DNA of 37,209 bases from Aliarcobacter sp. (GCA_028703945.1 JAQVLW010000005.1:1-37209); one strand, 5' to 3'; shown: positions 17,736 to 27,729, counted from the stretch's first letter. The notes: generated from the letters alone by a model not told the origin. Made by a program: numbers and translations.

Positions 17736-18544
17736 CTATTCCGTCCTTTTTTTATTTTCAAAATAAATGAAAACAGACTTTGTCTTCCACTAACCATGAT
17801 TCTTGGAATCTCAAAATTAGAATATTTAGTTTTATCAAAAACTCCATTTACTGTAGTTGTTGCATTTGTATAGGTAAGCTCTTTAACAATTTTTACAGAT
17901 TCTTTATCAAAAAAACCGAAGGGATAAGCAAAAGAATTACAAATTATGTTAAAAATTTCTTCAATTTTTTCTTTTGACTCTTTTATCTGGGTAATTTTTT
18001 CATTAAAAGTAAGCTTTGGTAGATTTACATGATCCAAAGTATGTGAGCCAATCTCTATTAATCCACTATCTATCATCTCTTTAATTTGTTCATTCAAAAG
18101 CATTTTTTCAGAATTTAATTCATTAGAAACTTGATTTAAATCTTTATCTGTTGCCCAATTTTGTTCAAACCTATTTAATACAATATAAATAGTTGCTTTA
18201 AATCCATATTTCTTAAGTAGTGCAAATGCATTTTTAAAGTTATCTTCATATCCATCATCAAAAGTTATAACTATAGACTTTTCTGGAATTTGTTCTAAAT
18301 CTACAAGTTCACTTAATGTATAGCTTTTAAAATTATTATTTTTAAGCCAAATTAGTTGTTTCTCAAATTCACTTGGTTTTACTCTTAATCTATTAAATTT
18401 AGATTTATTTTTAGGTAAATGCTCGCTAATCATATGATACATTAAAACTCTTGGATAAGAGTAAGATATATTCTTTCTCCACCAAGAAAATCTAATAGAT
18501 AATAAAATTATCCCTAAAATTAAAAAAACAACTATATATATCAT
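17732..18544 (-). CDS. membrane-anchored polysaccharide deacetylase (NodB family), proximal copy
   Basis: A 270-aa paralog of 13928-14713. A hydrophobic anchor (residues 1-17) is followed by SWWR, VLMYHMISEH, and TFDDGYEDN with Asp96/Asp97. GSHTLDH supplies metal ligands His168 and His172, and FAYPFGFF follows near 205. All catalytic motifs are intact. The two copies differ in the loop before GLIEIGSHT, so they may act on different positions of the glycan. It overlaps both the O-antigen ligase gene and the following GT4 gene by 4 bases. Confidence 0.88.
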   Translation of the reverse strand: MIYIVVFLILGIILLSIRFSWWRKNISYSYPRVLMYHMISEHLPKNKSKFNRLRVKPSEFEKQLIWLKNNNFKSYTLSELVDLEQIPEKSIVITFDDGYEDNFKNAFALLKKYGFKATIYIVLNRFEQNWATDKDLNQVSNELNSEKMLLNEQIKEMIDSGLIEIGSHTLDHVNLPKLTFNEKITQIKESKEKIEEIFNIICNSFAYPFGFFDKESVKIVKELTYTNATTTVNGVFDKTKYSNFEIPRIMVSGRQSLFSFILKIKKGRNR

Positions 18545-19698
18545 TTTGCTAACTTGAAACTATCTGAATATAAATAAAATACAAAAATTGTTAAAAAACT
18601 TAAAAGTTCTTTTGAACCAAATGCACCAAAATCAAATTGTGTTATCACTAAAAAATATGTGGCAATTGGTAATAAAATATAATTTCTTGTTTTAAAAATT
18701 TTAACTAATACAACACCTATTGTTAGAGCACATGCAAGTAATCCAATAACTCCTGTTTTAATTAATATCTCTAAAATCATATTGTGAGAATCAGGAAATT
18801 GTAATAAAAATTCATCACCTAAATTTTTCCAACTATCCATTCCATAACCAACAAAAAAGCTTTTTTGAATAAGTACAATTGTGTGTTGCCAAATCATTGT
18901 TCTATTACTAGAATTTCCCTCTAATAATTGTGCAAATCTTGTTTGAAAAGAATCAAAACTAAAATACAAAATTAATAAAAACCCTAAAAATAGTGCTAGA
19001 AAACCTAAGTGTTTTAATCTAAATTGTTTATAATTTAATATACAAAATAGTGCTGTTGCACCAAAACTAGCAACCCATGAAGATCTACAAAATGAAAAAA
19101 TCATCAAAAATGTAAAAAATGAAATAAGTAAAAAACCTAATACTTTTCTATCTTGAATTAATAATAAACTCAAAACAAATCCCATTCCAATGCTTAAACC
19201 AAAGGCATTTCTATTATCCAATGTACCAACTATACCTTCACCTAAAATTACTTCTGGATGATTTAGAACTTGATAAACTCCAGTTAAACCCAGATAAAAA
19301 AATGAAAGTATAGAAAAGATTACAATATCTCTTTTTGAAAAGAAATCAAATTTATAAAAATAAGCCAAAATTATAAAAATAAGTCCATACCTATAAATAA
19401 ACATAAAAATCAAACTCCAAGATTTTTTATCTAAGATTTCTAAATTACTAACATTTGCCAAAAGCATAGTAAAAATTATTAGAATAAAACCAACAAAAAG
19501 AAAAACTGTTTGATTAAAATTACTTTTTAAAACTATAAACTCTTTTGTTTTAAAAATATGATAAACAAAATATAAAACCATTAGTACAGATGAAATCTGA
19601 AAAACTATATTTTTAAAAGGAATTGACATTATCCATAAAAATAAAAAAGACTTAAATAAAAGTTGCTCATTCATCTCAAAATTTAAAAATCTACTCAT
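18541..19698 (-). CDS. O-antigen ligase family membrane protein (WaaL-like)
   Basis: A 385-aa polytopic inner-membrane protein with about ten hydrophobic segments and a larger periplasmic loop (about residues 235-285, SFDSFQTRFAQLLEGNSSNRT). Within this loop, EGNSSNRTMIWQHTI and FPDSHNMILEILIKTG are the conserved Wzy_C/WaaL features, with the essential-type His in DSHNM. WaaL-type ligases transfer undecaprenyl-linked glycan onto lipid A-core in the periplasm. The related Wzy polymerases and protein-glycan ligases look similar, so the exact role is inferred. It overlaps the upstream GT4 gene by 8 bases and the following deacetylase by 4. Confidence 0.85.
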   Translation of the reverse strand: MSRFLNFEMNEQLLFKSFLFLWIMSIPFKNIVFQISSVLMVLYFVYHIFKTKEFIVLKSNFNQTVFLFVGFILIIFTMLLANVSNLEILDKKSWSLIFMFIYRYGLIFIILAYFYKFDFFSKRDIVIFSILSFFYLGLTGVYQVLNHPEVILGEGIVGTLDNRNAFGLSIGMGFVLSLLLIQDRKVLGFLLISFFTFLMIFSFCRSSWVASFGATALFCILNYKQFRLKHLGFLALFLGFLLILYFSFDSFQTRFAQLLEGNSSNRTMIWQHTIVLIQKSFFVGYGMDSWKNLGDEFLLQFPDSHNMILEILIKTGVIGLLACALTIGVVLVKIFKTRNYILLPIATYFLVITQFDFGAFGSKELLSFLTIFVFYLYSDSFKLAK

Positions 19699-20782
19699 TT
19701 ATTATTCCTTTATAAACTTCAACTGTTTTACTAACCATATTCTCCAAAGAAAAATTACTACTAATATAACGGTACCCATCAAAACTTAAAATTCTAGATT
19801 CCAAAATATTTTTAGCTAACTCTTTATAATCGCCAACTTCAAAGAAAAAACCATTAACATTCTCAATAATTATATCTTTAACTCCACCATGATTTGTAGC
19901 AATCACAGGTTTATTCATACAAATGGCCTCAGCAACAGCTCGTCCGAAACTCTCTGGCTTTTTTGAACTACTGATTAGCACATCACTTAAAGCATAAATT
20001 TGCTCAATTTTACTTTGGCTTCCTGTAAAGATGATATTCTCTTCTAAACTTAACTCTTTTATTAAACTTTTCAAAGAATTTAAATAATCCTCTTTATCAC
20101 TTCTTACACCACCAACAATTAAACCTACAATATTTGGAATCTCTATTTTTACAAGTAAAATAGCTTTTATAAATGTTTCATAATCTTTTAGTTGAGTAAC
20201 TCTTCCAACACTTGAAACTACAAATTTATTTTTTAAATTAAACTCTTTTTTAAAATCTTCAATAAAACTATTATCAATATTTTTTGGATTAAAAAGTTCT
20301 AAATCAATTCCCCTTGGAATCACTGAGATTTTATTTTCACTTGTTTGATAATACTTTTGAATATACTCTTTTATGCTATTACTCACACAAATCACCGCAT
20401 CTGATTTTTGCATGATTGAGCTATAAAATCCAACACTATTAAAACCATGAACTGTACTAACTACTTTTATCTTTAGGCTTTTATTTGCAAAATAAACAAG
20501 CCATGCAGGAACTCTACTTCGTACATGAATGATATCTGGATTTATTTCTTTTAAAATCTTTTTTAAAGTATTTACTCTTGAAAATGCTGTGAAAATATTT
20601 TTACTACAAACATCAAATTTCACATGATTTCCACCATCAAAATCTATTCGATTTTCAAGTTTTCCACTGGCACTTATTACAAAAGATTCTATTCCTTTTT
20701 TTACAAACTCACGGTTTAGTTCAACAACACCTCGTTCAACTCCACCTTCATTTAATTCAGGAATAACTTGTACAATTCTCAT
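19691..20782 (-). CDS. GT4 family glycosyltransferase
   Basis: A 363-aa GT-B transferase. It begins MRIVQVIPELNEGGVERGVVE with the glycine-rich acceptor-domain start, followed by DIIHVRSRVPAW, VSTVHGFNSVG and ISVIPRGIDLELF. The donor domain has VSSVGRVTQLKDYETFI, and SSSKKPESFGRAVAEAICMNKP with an intact EX7E, then ATNHGGVKDII. It is more distant from the paired GT4 genes at 14718 and 16746 than they are from each other. It starts 3 bases after the nucleotide-sugar dehydrogenase stop and overlaps the O-antigen ligase. Confidence 0.9.
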   Translation of the reverse strand: MRIVQVIPELNEGGVERGVVELNREFVKKGIESFVISASGKLENRIDFDGGNHVKFDVCSKNIFTAFSRVNTLKKILKEINPDIIHVRSRVPAWLVYFANKSLKIKVVSTVHGFNSVGFYSSIMQKSDAVICVSNSIKEYIQKYYQTSENKISVIPRGIDLELFNPKNIDNSFIEDFKKEFNLKNKFVVSSVGRVTQLKDYETFIKAILLVKIEIPNIVGLIVGGVRSDKEDYLNSLKSLIKELSLEENIIFTGSQSKIEQIYALSDVLISSSKKPESFGRAVAEAICMNKPVIATNHGGVKDIIIENVNGFFFEVGDYKELAKNILESRILSFDGYRYISSNFSLENMVSKTVEVYKGIINE

Positions 20783-20785
20783 ATA

Positions 20786-22057
20786 TTATAATTTCCAAGA
20801 AGGCTCAGGAACAATTCCCTTAACATCAATAATTATTTTTTCACCATTTATTATGTTGTCATACTCTTTTTGACTTAATGATTTAAATTTATCATGTCCA
20901 ACTGCTACAACTATTGAGTCATATTTTTTTGAGTTTTCAAATGGATTTTCTACAAAAGTATAATCATAATAATCTTTATCTTTTTCATCAATCCAAGGTT
21001 CATAAACATCTATATTTGCACCATAATCTTTTAATTCAGAGATAATATCTACAACTTTAGTATTTCTTATATCTGGACAATTTTCTTTAAAAGTTAATCC
21101 CATGATTAAAATATTTGAATCTTTTATAAGTTTTCCAACTTTAATCATAAGTTTGATTGTTTTTTCAGCGATATATTTTCCCATTCCATTATTTATCTGT
21201 CTTGCACCCAAAATAAGGTTTGGTTTATATCCTAATTCTTCTGACTTAAAAGTAAGATAATATGGGTCAACACCTATACAGTGTCCTCCAACCAATCCTG
21301 GTTTTAGTTTAATAAAATTCCATTTAGTTGCAGCTGCTTCTATTACATCATTTGTATTTATATTCATAGTATCAAAAATTAAAGCTAATTCATTTATCAA
21401 AGCAATATTCACATCTCTTTGAGTATTTTCAATTACTTTTGCTGCTTCTGCTACTTTTATCGAACTTGCTTTATAAGTTCCTGCTGTGATGATTGATTTA
21501 TAAAGTTCATCAACAACTATTGCAATTTCTGGATTTGAACCTGAAGTTATTTTAAGTATTTTTGTAACTGTATGTTCTTTATCACCTGGATTAATTCTCT
21601 CAGGAGAATACCCACAAAAGAAATCTTTATTAAAAATCATTCCTGATTCTTTCTCTAATTCAGGAACACAAACTTCTTCTGTTACACCTGGATATACTGT
21701 CGATTCATAGATTACAATATCATCTCTTTTTAATACTTTTCCAATAGTTTGTGAAGATTTAATTAAAGGAGTTAAATCAGGTCTATTCGTACTATCAATT
21801 GGAGTGGGAACTGTAACTATATAGATATTACAATCTTTTATATCATCTATATTTGTGCTATAAATCATCCCATTTTTTATTGATTCATTTACTTCATCAC
21901 TTGTTAATTCCAAGGTTCTATCAAATCCACTATTTAGCTCATCAACTCTTGGTTTATTTATATCAAAACCTACTACTTGATATTTTTCAGAAAATGCATG
22001 TGCTAAGGGTAGTCCTACATAGCCTAGTCCGACTATACATATTTTTTTATTCAACAT
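20786..22057 (-). CDS. UDP-N-acetylhexosamine 6-dehydrogenase (WbpO/TviB type)
   Basis: A 423-aa NAD-dependent nucleotide-sugar dehydrogenase that would oxidise C6 of UDP-GlcNAc or UDP-GalNAc to the uronic acid in two steps. Seen: Rossmann motif GLGYVGLP (residues 10-17), VPTPID, ESTVYPGVTEEVCVPELE, FCGYSPERINPGDKEH, the catalytic Cys260 in GLVGGHCIGVDPYYL, and LTFKENCPDIRNTKV in the C-terminal domain. The sequence is closer to the WbpO/TviB/WbpA group than to UDP-glucose dehydrogenase; UDP-GlcNAc and UDP-GalNAc cannot be told apart by eye. It supplies an acidic sugar to the glycan cluster. The partner epimerase and transaminase genes are not in the window. Confidence 0.9.
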   Translation of the reverse strand: MLNKKICIVGLGYVGLPLAHAFSEKYQVVGFDINKPRVDELNSGFDRTLELTSDEVNESIKNGMIYSTNIDDIKDCNIYIVTVPTPIDSTNRPDLTPLIKSSQTIGKVLKRDDIVIYESTVYPGVTEEVCVPELEKESGMIFNKDFFCGYSPERINPGDKEHTVTKILKITSGSNPEIAIVVDELYKSIITAGTYKASSIKVAEAAKVIENTQRDVNIALINELALIFDTMNINTNDVIEAAATKWNFIKLKPGLVGGHCIGVDPYYLTFKSEELGYKPNLILGARQINNGMGKYIAEKTIKLMIKVGKLIKDSNILIMGLTFKENCPDIRNTKVVDIISELKDYGANIDVYEPWIDEKDKDYYDYTFVENPFENSKKYDSIVVAVGHDKFKSLSQKEYDNIINGEKIIIDVKGIVPEPSWKL

Positions 22058-22064
22058 TTTTCCT

Positions 22065-22940
22065 TTATATTTTTACTCTTTTTAATATTTTTACAAAATC
22101 TAACTTTTCATCCATATCATTAATTATAGATGCTAATTTATGATATTTTGTATTCTCTTTTTTTGATTCTAATTCAATTATATTTATTTTAGCATCACTA
22201 TTTGCTCTTACTTCACTTAACATTGAAGTAGAATCTATTGTTATGAAAAATTCATCACAAATAGCTATAAAATCGCCTATTGGATTTATATCTGGTTCTT
22301 TTGAATAAATAATTTTATAATTAAAATTATACTCATTAATTAGTGATTCAATCTTAGATGATGTTCTTCTTGAAGTAGTCACATATTTTAAATAATCAGG
22401 ATACTTTTTAAAAATCTCATCTAATTTTTCTTTTATTACATGATAAGGCATTGTAAAAATGCCATTATCTCCACCAATTATTACAGCAAGAGATTTTTTA
22501 TCTTCAATTTTCTTAATATAACCTTTTGGGCTTGGATACGACAGATTTAAAGGAATAGCCAATAAATTATCTAACAAAATAGGATGATCATGCTCTTGTG
22601 CGATTATATAATAAAAATTTGAGTATTTATAAGATTTCGGAAGCATTAATGCAATTGATTTTTTATTATATTTTTGAGATATCAACTTACTAAAATAATA
22701 AGTCCCTGAACCTGCACTAATAATTGCATCATAAAACTCTGGATAATAATTTTTATGTTCTTCAAAAAGAGAGTCTGTAAAAAAATCAAATCTATCAAAA
22801 ATATAAGATAAAACTTTATGAAATTTTGATTTGAATTTTACTTCTAAAATATCATAACTAATATTTTTAATTTTACAAAAAGCTATTGATTGATTTAAAT
22901 GCCCTGGTTTCCCATCACTTATTATTAAAATTCTTTTCAT
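22065..22940 (-). CDS. ELM1/GtrOC1-type putative glycosyltransferase
   Basis: A 291-aa protein starting MKRILIISDGKPGHLNQSIAF, a hallmark of the family that bacterial annotations call mitochondrial fission ELM1/GtrOC1. Later blocks YDAIISAGSGTYYFSK, LAVIIGGDNGIFTM, TTSRRTSSKIESLI and FFITIDSTSMLSEV fit a GT-B-like fold. The frame is open to 23003, but I chose the ATG at 22940, preceded by AAAGAGA, because the family motif begins there. The gene still overlaps the acyltransferase by 26 bases. Neighbourhood with a lipid A acyltransferase is recurrent for this family, supporting a role in LOS/LPS; activity is inferred. Confidence 0.8.
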   Translation of the reverse strand: MKRILIISDGKPGHLNQSIAFCKIKNISYDILEVKFKSKFHKVLSYIFDRFDFFTDSLFEEHKNYYPEFYDAIISAGSGTYYFSKLISQKYNKKSIALMLPKSYKYSNFYYIIAQEHDHPILLDNLLAIPLNLSYPSPKGYIKKIEDKKSLAVIIGGDNGIFTMPYHVIKEKLDEIFKKYPDYLKYVTTSRRTSSKIESLINEYNFNYKIIYSKEPDINPIGDFIAICDEFFITIDSTSMLSEVRANSDAKINIIELESKKENTKYHKLASIINDMDEKLDFVKILKRVKI

Positions 22941-23826
22941 ATATCTCTTTATAATGACTTTTAAACCTTTTGTGAGGCCAAAACCATTGTTTTTTATCTT
23001 CATATATTATAGCAGATATTGCATTAGCTTCCAATTGAGAAATTATTTTTATATCATTTTTTTCATTATCAGTTTTAATAGGAATAATTGGGTCATATAT
23101 TTTTATTTTATATTTATAATTATCCTGATTAAAAATAGCAATTGGAATTATATAAGCATCAAATTTTCTAGCTAAATTTGCACTAGAAGATGTTTGATAA
23201 GCTTTTTTTCCTAAAAACACCACCTCTTCACCCTCTCTTGAATTAATATTTTGATCAATCAATAAAGATACTGCCTCTTTTTTTAACATTGCTTTTACAA
23301 GTATTTTTATAGCCCCTGATCTAAAAATAATCTTACTTCCTGACGTTTCTCTAGCTTTTATAATAAACTCATCTATCTCTTCAAAATTTGATTCCCTTGC
23401 TACTTGATACACAGGAATTACAAATCTATTAATATAATGACTAAGCATCTCTATATTTCCATAATGAGCAGAAATAAAAATTAAAGGTTTACCCTCTTTT
23501 TTTAAATTCTCAATAATATGAAGATTTTCTATTTGAACTGTTTTTCTAAGTTCTTCATCTGTAACATCTAAGTTTTCGATAAGCGATTGGACCCATAAAA
23601 TCATATTAAAATAAGAGTATTTTTGAATCTCTTTAATTTCTAAATCTGATAAAGTATTTCCAAAAACAAAATCTAAATTTGTTTTTATTATTCCATTTGT
23701 TTTTTTTGCAAACAAATATCCAGAAGCTGCTATAAATCTAAAAAAGGCTCTTCTTAAAAATTTTGGCATTTTTCTTAGTATAAAAATAACTACTAAAAAA
23801 AGCTTATAAACCATTTTTTTCATCAT
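22915..23826 (-). CDS. lipid A late acyltransferase (LpxL/HtrB-like)
   Basis: A 303-aa inner-membrane acyltransferase that would add a secondary fatty acid to lipid A. It has an N-terminal hydrophobic segment (about residues 6-18). The catalytic HX4E is His121 to Glu126 in ISAHYGNIEM. LLIDQNINSREGEEVVFLGK matches the family substrate-binding block, and the C-terminal QWFWPHKRFK matches the usual QWFW-H-R-K end. Which acyl chain and position are used cannot be read. The ATGA overlap with the ppx-like stop implies translational coupling. Confidence 0.9.
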   Translation of the reverse strand: MMKKMVYKLFLVVIFILRKMPKFLRRAFFRFIAASGYLFAKKTNGIIKTNLDFVFGNTLSDLEIKEIQKYSYFNMILWVQSLIENLDVTDEELRKTVQIENLHIIENLKKEGKPLIFISAHYGNIEMLSHYINRFVIPVYQVARESNFEEIDEFIIKARETSGSKIIFRSGAIKILVKAMLKKEAVSLLIDQNINSREGEEVVFLGKKAYQTSSSANLARKFDAYIIPIAIFNQDNYKYKIKIYDPIIPIKTDNEKNDIKIISQLEANAISAIIYEDKKQWFWPHKRFKSHYKEIYEKNFNNK

Positions 23827-25291
23827 AATATCTTTATAGTTAAATCTTCAGGGCTTTCTAATTTATCAATATTTGATTCAATCAAAAATGATTTATTTAA
23901 TAAAGATATTAATAAAGTATTATTTTTTAATATATATTCAACTTTTGGTCTTGATAAATCTTGATTTATTGCAATATTTAAAGAAATCATAAAAGACATC
24001 CATTGAATAACTTGTAAAGAGGGTAAAAGTTCTTCATATTTTAAAATGTCATTTCTTATAGGAAGTGATTTTTTTGAAAATTTGATTGTATGTGCTACAA
24101 GAACTCTTGAAGTATGTAAAAAATCATAATTTAAACCATTTAAAATAAAATCAAATGCATTATCATTTGATTTGTAAAAATTTAGTGTTGAACCAATAGA
24201 ATGAAGTTTTGAAGATATTACTAATAAACTTCTAAATTTATTATCAAGATTGTGTATTGGTTTTAAAACATCAAATATTTTCTTTGCATTATTACCTAAA
24301 TATGCACTTTGTTTTTCATCAATTTGGAATCTATCTAATAAACTTCTAACACTTACATTAAAATTTTCTGGAAATTTATGATTTGAAGTTCTTAATAAAT
24401 CAGCTAAATAAGCGCCCTCTCTTACTCCAACTCCCGAAGTAACAACCTCATCTATTTCTAATTCTTCTAAAATAGTTTTAAAGATAAATGCACCCTCTTT
24501 TATGGTATCAAATCTATCTTTTTTTACACCAAATGATTTTAAATCATCATTATTTTTAGCTATTGATATTTTGTTGAATAAACTAATTTCATCTCTTACT
24601 TTATACATATATTCATGTAATACATCTAAAGGATATTGATTTTTTGTCATTACAATCTTTGACAAAGATCTAATACTTCCTCCAATTCCTACAACTTTTT
24701 TCGGAATCTTTATTTCTAAATTTGAAATCTTTTTTAAATTATCTAAAATATATTTTTTAGCACCTTTAATATCATTTTTATTAAAATAAAGTTCTTTTAT
24801 TCTAACTGTCCCAATATTTAAAGATATTGATTTTTCTACTTTCCCCTTATTTACAAAACAAAATTCAGTTGAGCCACCACCAATATCAACAGTTACAAAA
24901 GTATCATCATGAAGTAAGTTTAAAGCAGCAACCCCACCATAATATGCTTCTTTTTCTCCATCAATTACTTTTATATTTAATCCTAAATCTTTTGAGATTC
25001 TAGAAATAAACACATTTGAATTTGGAGCATCTCTTAAAGCTGATGTTGCAACACAAATAATTTTTCTTGATTTTAAAGCTGTAGATATATTTAAAAAAGA
25101 TTTTAAAGATTCATATGCTCTTTGCATAGGAATTTCTTGTAAATTTCCATTATTTTCGTAGCACCCCTCAGATATTTTAACTCTGCTTTTTGTTTCATTT
25201 ATTAAATTAAATGCGAATCTGCTACTTTTTTGTAGTACAACCATACGCATTGAGTTAGACCCAATGTCAATAATAGTTGTTACTTTAGACA

Positions 25292-25292
<1 letters not shown>
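23823..25292 (-). CDS. Ppx/GppA family phosphatase
   Basis: A 489-aa member of the ASKHA fold, acting as exopolyphosphatase and/or guanosine pentaphosphate phosphatase. Seen: IDIGSNSMRMVVL at residues 8-20, CVATSALRDAPN, VIDGEKEAYYGG with the catalytic-type Glu, VTVDIGGGSTEF as the second phosphate-binding loop, VVGIGGSIRSL, and VTSGVGVREG. The C-terminal ~170 residues form an HD-like helical domain (LHSIGSTLNFYKS). It shares one base with the ferredoxin stop (TAATG). Its place between a ferredoxin and a lipid A gene links stress phosphate metabolism with envelope genes on one transcript. Confidence 0.9.
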
Positions 25293-25567
<275 letters not shown>

Positions 25568-25589
25568 TTATTTATGGTGGAGTTATAAC

Positions 25590-26345
25590 CTAAACTTCTT
25601 TAATAAATTCTTTAACTAAATTAAACTTTTGCTTATTTTTTGAAAGTAATAAAGATTTATCTGTTTTATAAATGCATAAATCCTTACAAATATATAAAGA
25701 TGCCGCAATATCAAACTCTCGTATATTCCCACAATATAATACAAAATCGTAATTTTCTGCATCACATAAAGATAAAGCAACTGCACCTAAAGATCTAAAT
25801 TTTATGTTATTTTTTGATAATTCTTGACAAATCATTGGATATTTATAAGCTCTTTCAAAAACTGAAATCTTAGTTTTTAGAGTATTTATTGGAATTATTT
25901 CTTTATTTTTTGTAAGAGAAAAATATTTTATTTCATCATCAAATGCTCTATATTTTATAATTGAGGATACTAAATTAGTCACAAATCCAGCTATAGCTAT
26001 TCCATCTTTTTGTAAAGCAATAGAAGTTCCATAATATGGTAAATTAGAATAAAAATTATTACTTCCATCAAGTGGGTCAATAACGATTGTAAACTCTTTA
26101 TTTGTATTTAATAATCCACACTCTTCAGAGAAAATATTTCCAAAACTTTCTAAATATTTAATAAAAATATTTTCTGCAATTAAATCTATTTTTAAAGAAT
26201 TATCCCCACCAAAACCAGTAATATTTGTGTATTCGTAATCATTTAAAGATAGATTTGTATTTATGTAAGTATGTAACTCTTTATTTGCAAGAATTACAGC
26301 CTCAATAAAATTTCTTTTATATAAGGCTGTAAGATTATTATTCAT
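25590..26345 (-). CDS. inositol monophosphatase family protein
   Basis: A 251-aa metal-dependent phosphatase. The core motif FTIVIDPLDGSNNF (DPXDG-N-F) with the preceding IFSEECGL supplies the metal ligands Glu and Asp, and the second signature is represented by LGAVALSLCDAENYDFVLYCG. The usual WD of the second motif is not evident, and the protein is slightly shorter than most members (about 260-270 aa). Substrates of the family include inositol phosphates, fructose-1,6-bisphosphate and 3'-phosphoadenosine phosphate; none can be chosen here. It begins 3 bases after gltD, in the same transcript. Confidence 0.85.
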   Translation of the reverse strand: MNNNLTALYKRNFIEAVILANKELHTYINTNLSLNDYEYTNITGFGGDNSLKIDLIAENIFIKYLESFGNIFSEECGLLNTNKEFTIVIDPLDGSNNFYSNLPYYGTSIALQKDGIAIAGFVTNLVSSIIKYRAFDDEIKYFSLTKNKEIIPINTLKTKISVFERAYKYPMICQELSKNNIKFRSLGAVALSLCDAENYDFVLYCGNIREFDIAASLYICKDLCIYKTDKSLLLSKNKQKFNLVKEFIKEV

Positions 26346-26348
26346 TTA

Positions 26349-27725
26349 TTATAATAACTCTTTTATTATAGTTTTTGCAGCTTCTCGTCCATCAACAGCG
26401 GCGGTAACAGCTAAGTGAGCGCCTCTTTGACAATCTCCCCCTGCATATACTTTTTTGTTTGAAGTTTTGAAGTTTGAATCAACTACAATTCCGCCCCATG
26501 AGTTAGTTTCAACATTTAACTCTTTTAAAAATGATGGTATTTCAGGAGAAAAACCTAATGCTAAAATAATAACATCAGCATCTTCTAAATATTCACTTCC
26601 TTCAATTAAAACAACTTTTTGTCTTCCGCTAGTATCTGATTTACTCATAGATGTTTCAAGTAATTCAACTCCAACTGCTAAACCATTTTCAACTTTTATA
26701 GACTTAGGGCTTACATTAAACACAAATTCAACACCCTCTTCTTTTGCATTTACAACTTCTTTTTTAGATCCTGGCATATTTGCTTCATCTCTTCTGTAAA
26801 GGCATTTAACACTAGTAGCACCTTCTCTTACAGATGTTCTAACACAGTCCATAGCAGTATCACCACCACCAATTACGACTACTTTTTTATCTTCTACATT
26901 AATATATTGTGCATTTTTATTACCAAGATTTCTTTTTTGAATTCCTGTTAAAAAATCAATTGCAAAATGTACATTTGAAGATTTTTCACCTTCAATTTTT
27001 ACTTCATTACTTTTAGTCGAGCCAATACCTAAAAATATTGCATCAAAATCATTTTCAAGTTCTGTTATTGATTTATCGTGTCCTATTTCACAATTTGTAT
27101 GTAATTTCATTCCAGCTTCTAATAGCCAATTAATTCTTCTATCAATAGTTGTCTTATCAAGTTTAAATCCCGGTATTCCATACATTAAAAGTCCACCTGC
27201 ACGATCTGCTCTTTCAAACATTTCAACATTAAAACCTTTTCTTAATAAAAAAGTTGCAGCTGAAATTCCAGCAGGTCCTGAACCTATAATTGCTACTTTT
27301 TTATCATTTTTATGTTCAGGAAACTTAAGTTTAATTCCTCTATCAAAGGCATCTTCTGATATAAAAGTTTCAACAGCACCAATAGAAATCGCTCCATGTC
27401 CTGTATTTAGTGAACAAGCACCTTCACATAAAACATCTTGAGGGCAAATTCTTCCCAAAATTTCAGGAAAAGGAGATGTCTCATTTGATAAAGCAAATGC
27501 CATATCTGGATTTTTAATAGCTGTTTGTTTTAACCATGCTGGGATATAATTTCCTAATGGACATCCTGTATGACAATATGGATCACCACATTGCATACAT
27601 CTATCAGATTGTTCAACAGCTCTTTGTTTTCCAAATACTTGGTATACTTCATTAAAATCTTTTAATCTTTGAAGTACATCCCTTTTTTCAGGATTAATTC
27701 TTTCAAATTTTGTAAAGTTTAACAT
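26349..27725 (-). CDS. gltD: glutamate synthase small subunit
   Basis: The beta subunit of NADPH-dependent GOGAT, passing electrons from NADPH through FAD and 4Fe-4S clusters to GltB. It is 458 aa. The N-terminal cluster region has Cys43, Cys46, Cys51 and Cys55 (CMQCGDPYCHTGCPLGNYIP), with a second set in GRICPQDVLCEGACSL. The FAD-binding fold is VAIIGSGPAGISAATFLLRKG, the NADPH-binding site VVVIGGGDTAMDCVRTS, and the C-terminal YAGGDCQRGAHLAVTA FAD motif is present. It starts 4 bases after gltB, as in many bacteria. Confidence 0.97.
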   Translation of the reverse strand: MLNFTKFERINPEKRDVLQRLKDFNEVYQVFGKQRAVEQSDRCMQCGDPYCHTGCPLGNYIPAWLKQTAIKNPDMAFALSNETSPFPEILGRICPQDVLCEGACSLNTGHGAISIGAVETFISEDAFDRGIKLKFPEHKNDKKVAIIGSGPAGISAATFLLRKGFNVEMFERADRAGGLLMYGIPGFKLDKTTIDRRINWLLEAGMKLHTNCEIGHDKSITELENDFDAIFLGIGSTKSNEVKIEGEKSSNVHFAIDFLTGIQKRNLGNKNAQYINVEDKKVVVIGGGDTAMDCVRTSVREGATSVKCLYRRDEANMPGSKKEVVNAKEEGVEFVFNVSPKSIKVENGLAVGVELLETSMSKSDTSGRQKVVLIEGSEYLEDADVIILALGFSPEIPSFLKELNVETNSWGGIVVDSNFKTSNKKVYAGGDCQRGAHLAVTAAVDGREAAKTIIKELL

Positions 27726-27729
27726 ATCT

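Noticed and set aside
13928-18544. Possibility that repeated deacetylase and GT4 genes are an assembly duplication
   Set aside because: The copies differ throughout in protein and DNA sequence and in order, so they are real paralogs.
22941-23003. N-terminal extension of the ELM1-like gene by 21 codons
   Set aside because: It would deepen the overlap with the acyltransferase and precede the family's MKRILIISDGKPGH beginning.
26455-26799. 114-codon open frame opposite gltD
   Set aside because: Antisense to conserved gltD sequence, with no recognisable domain; a shadow frame.
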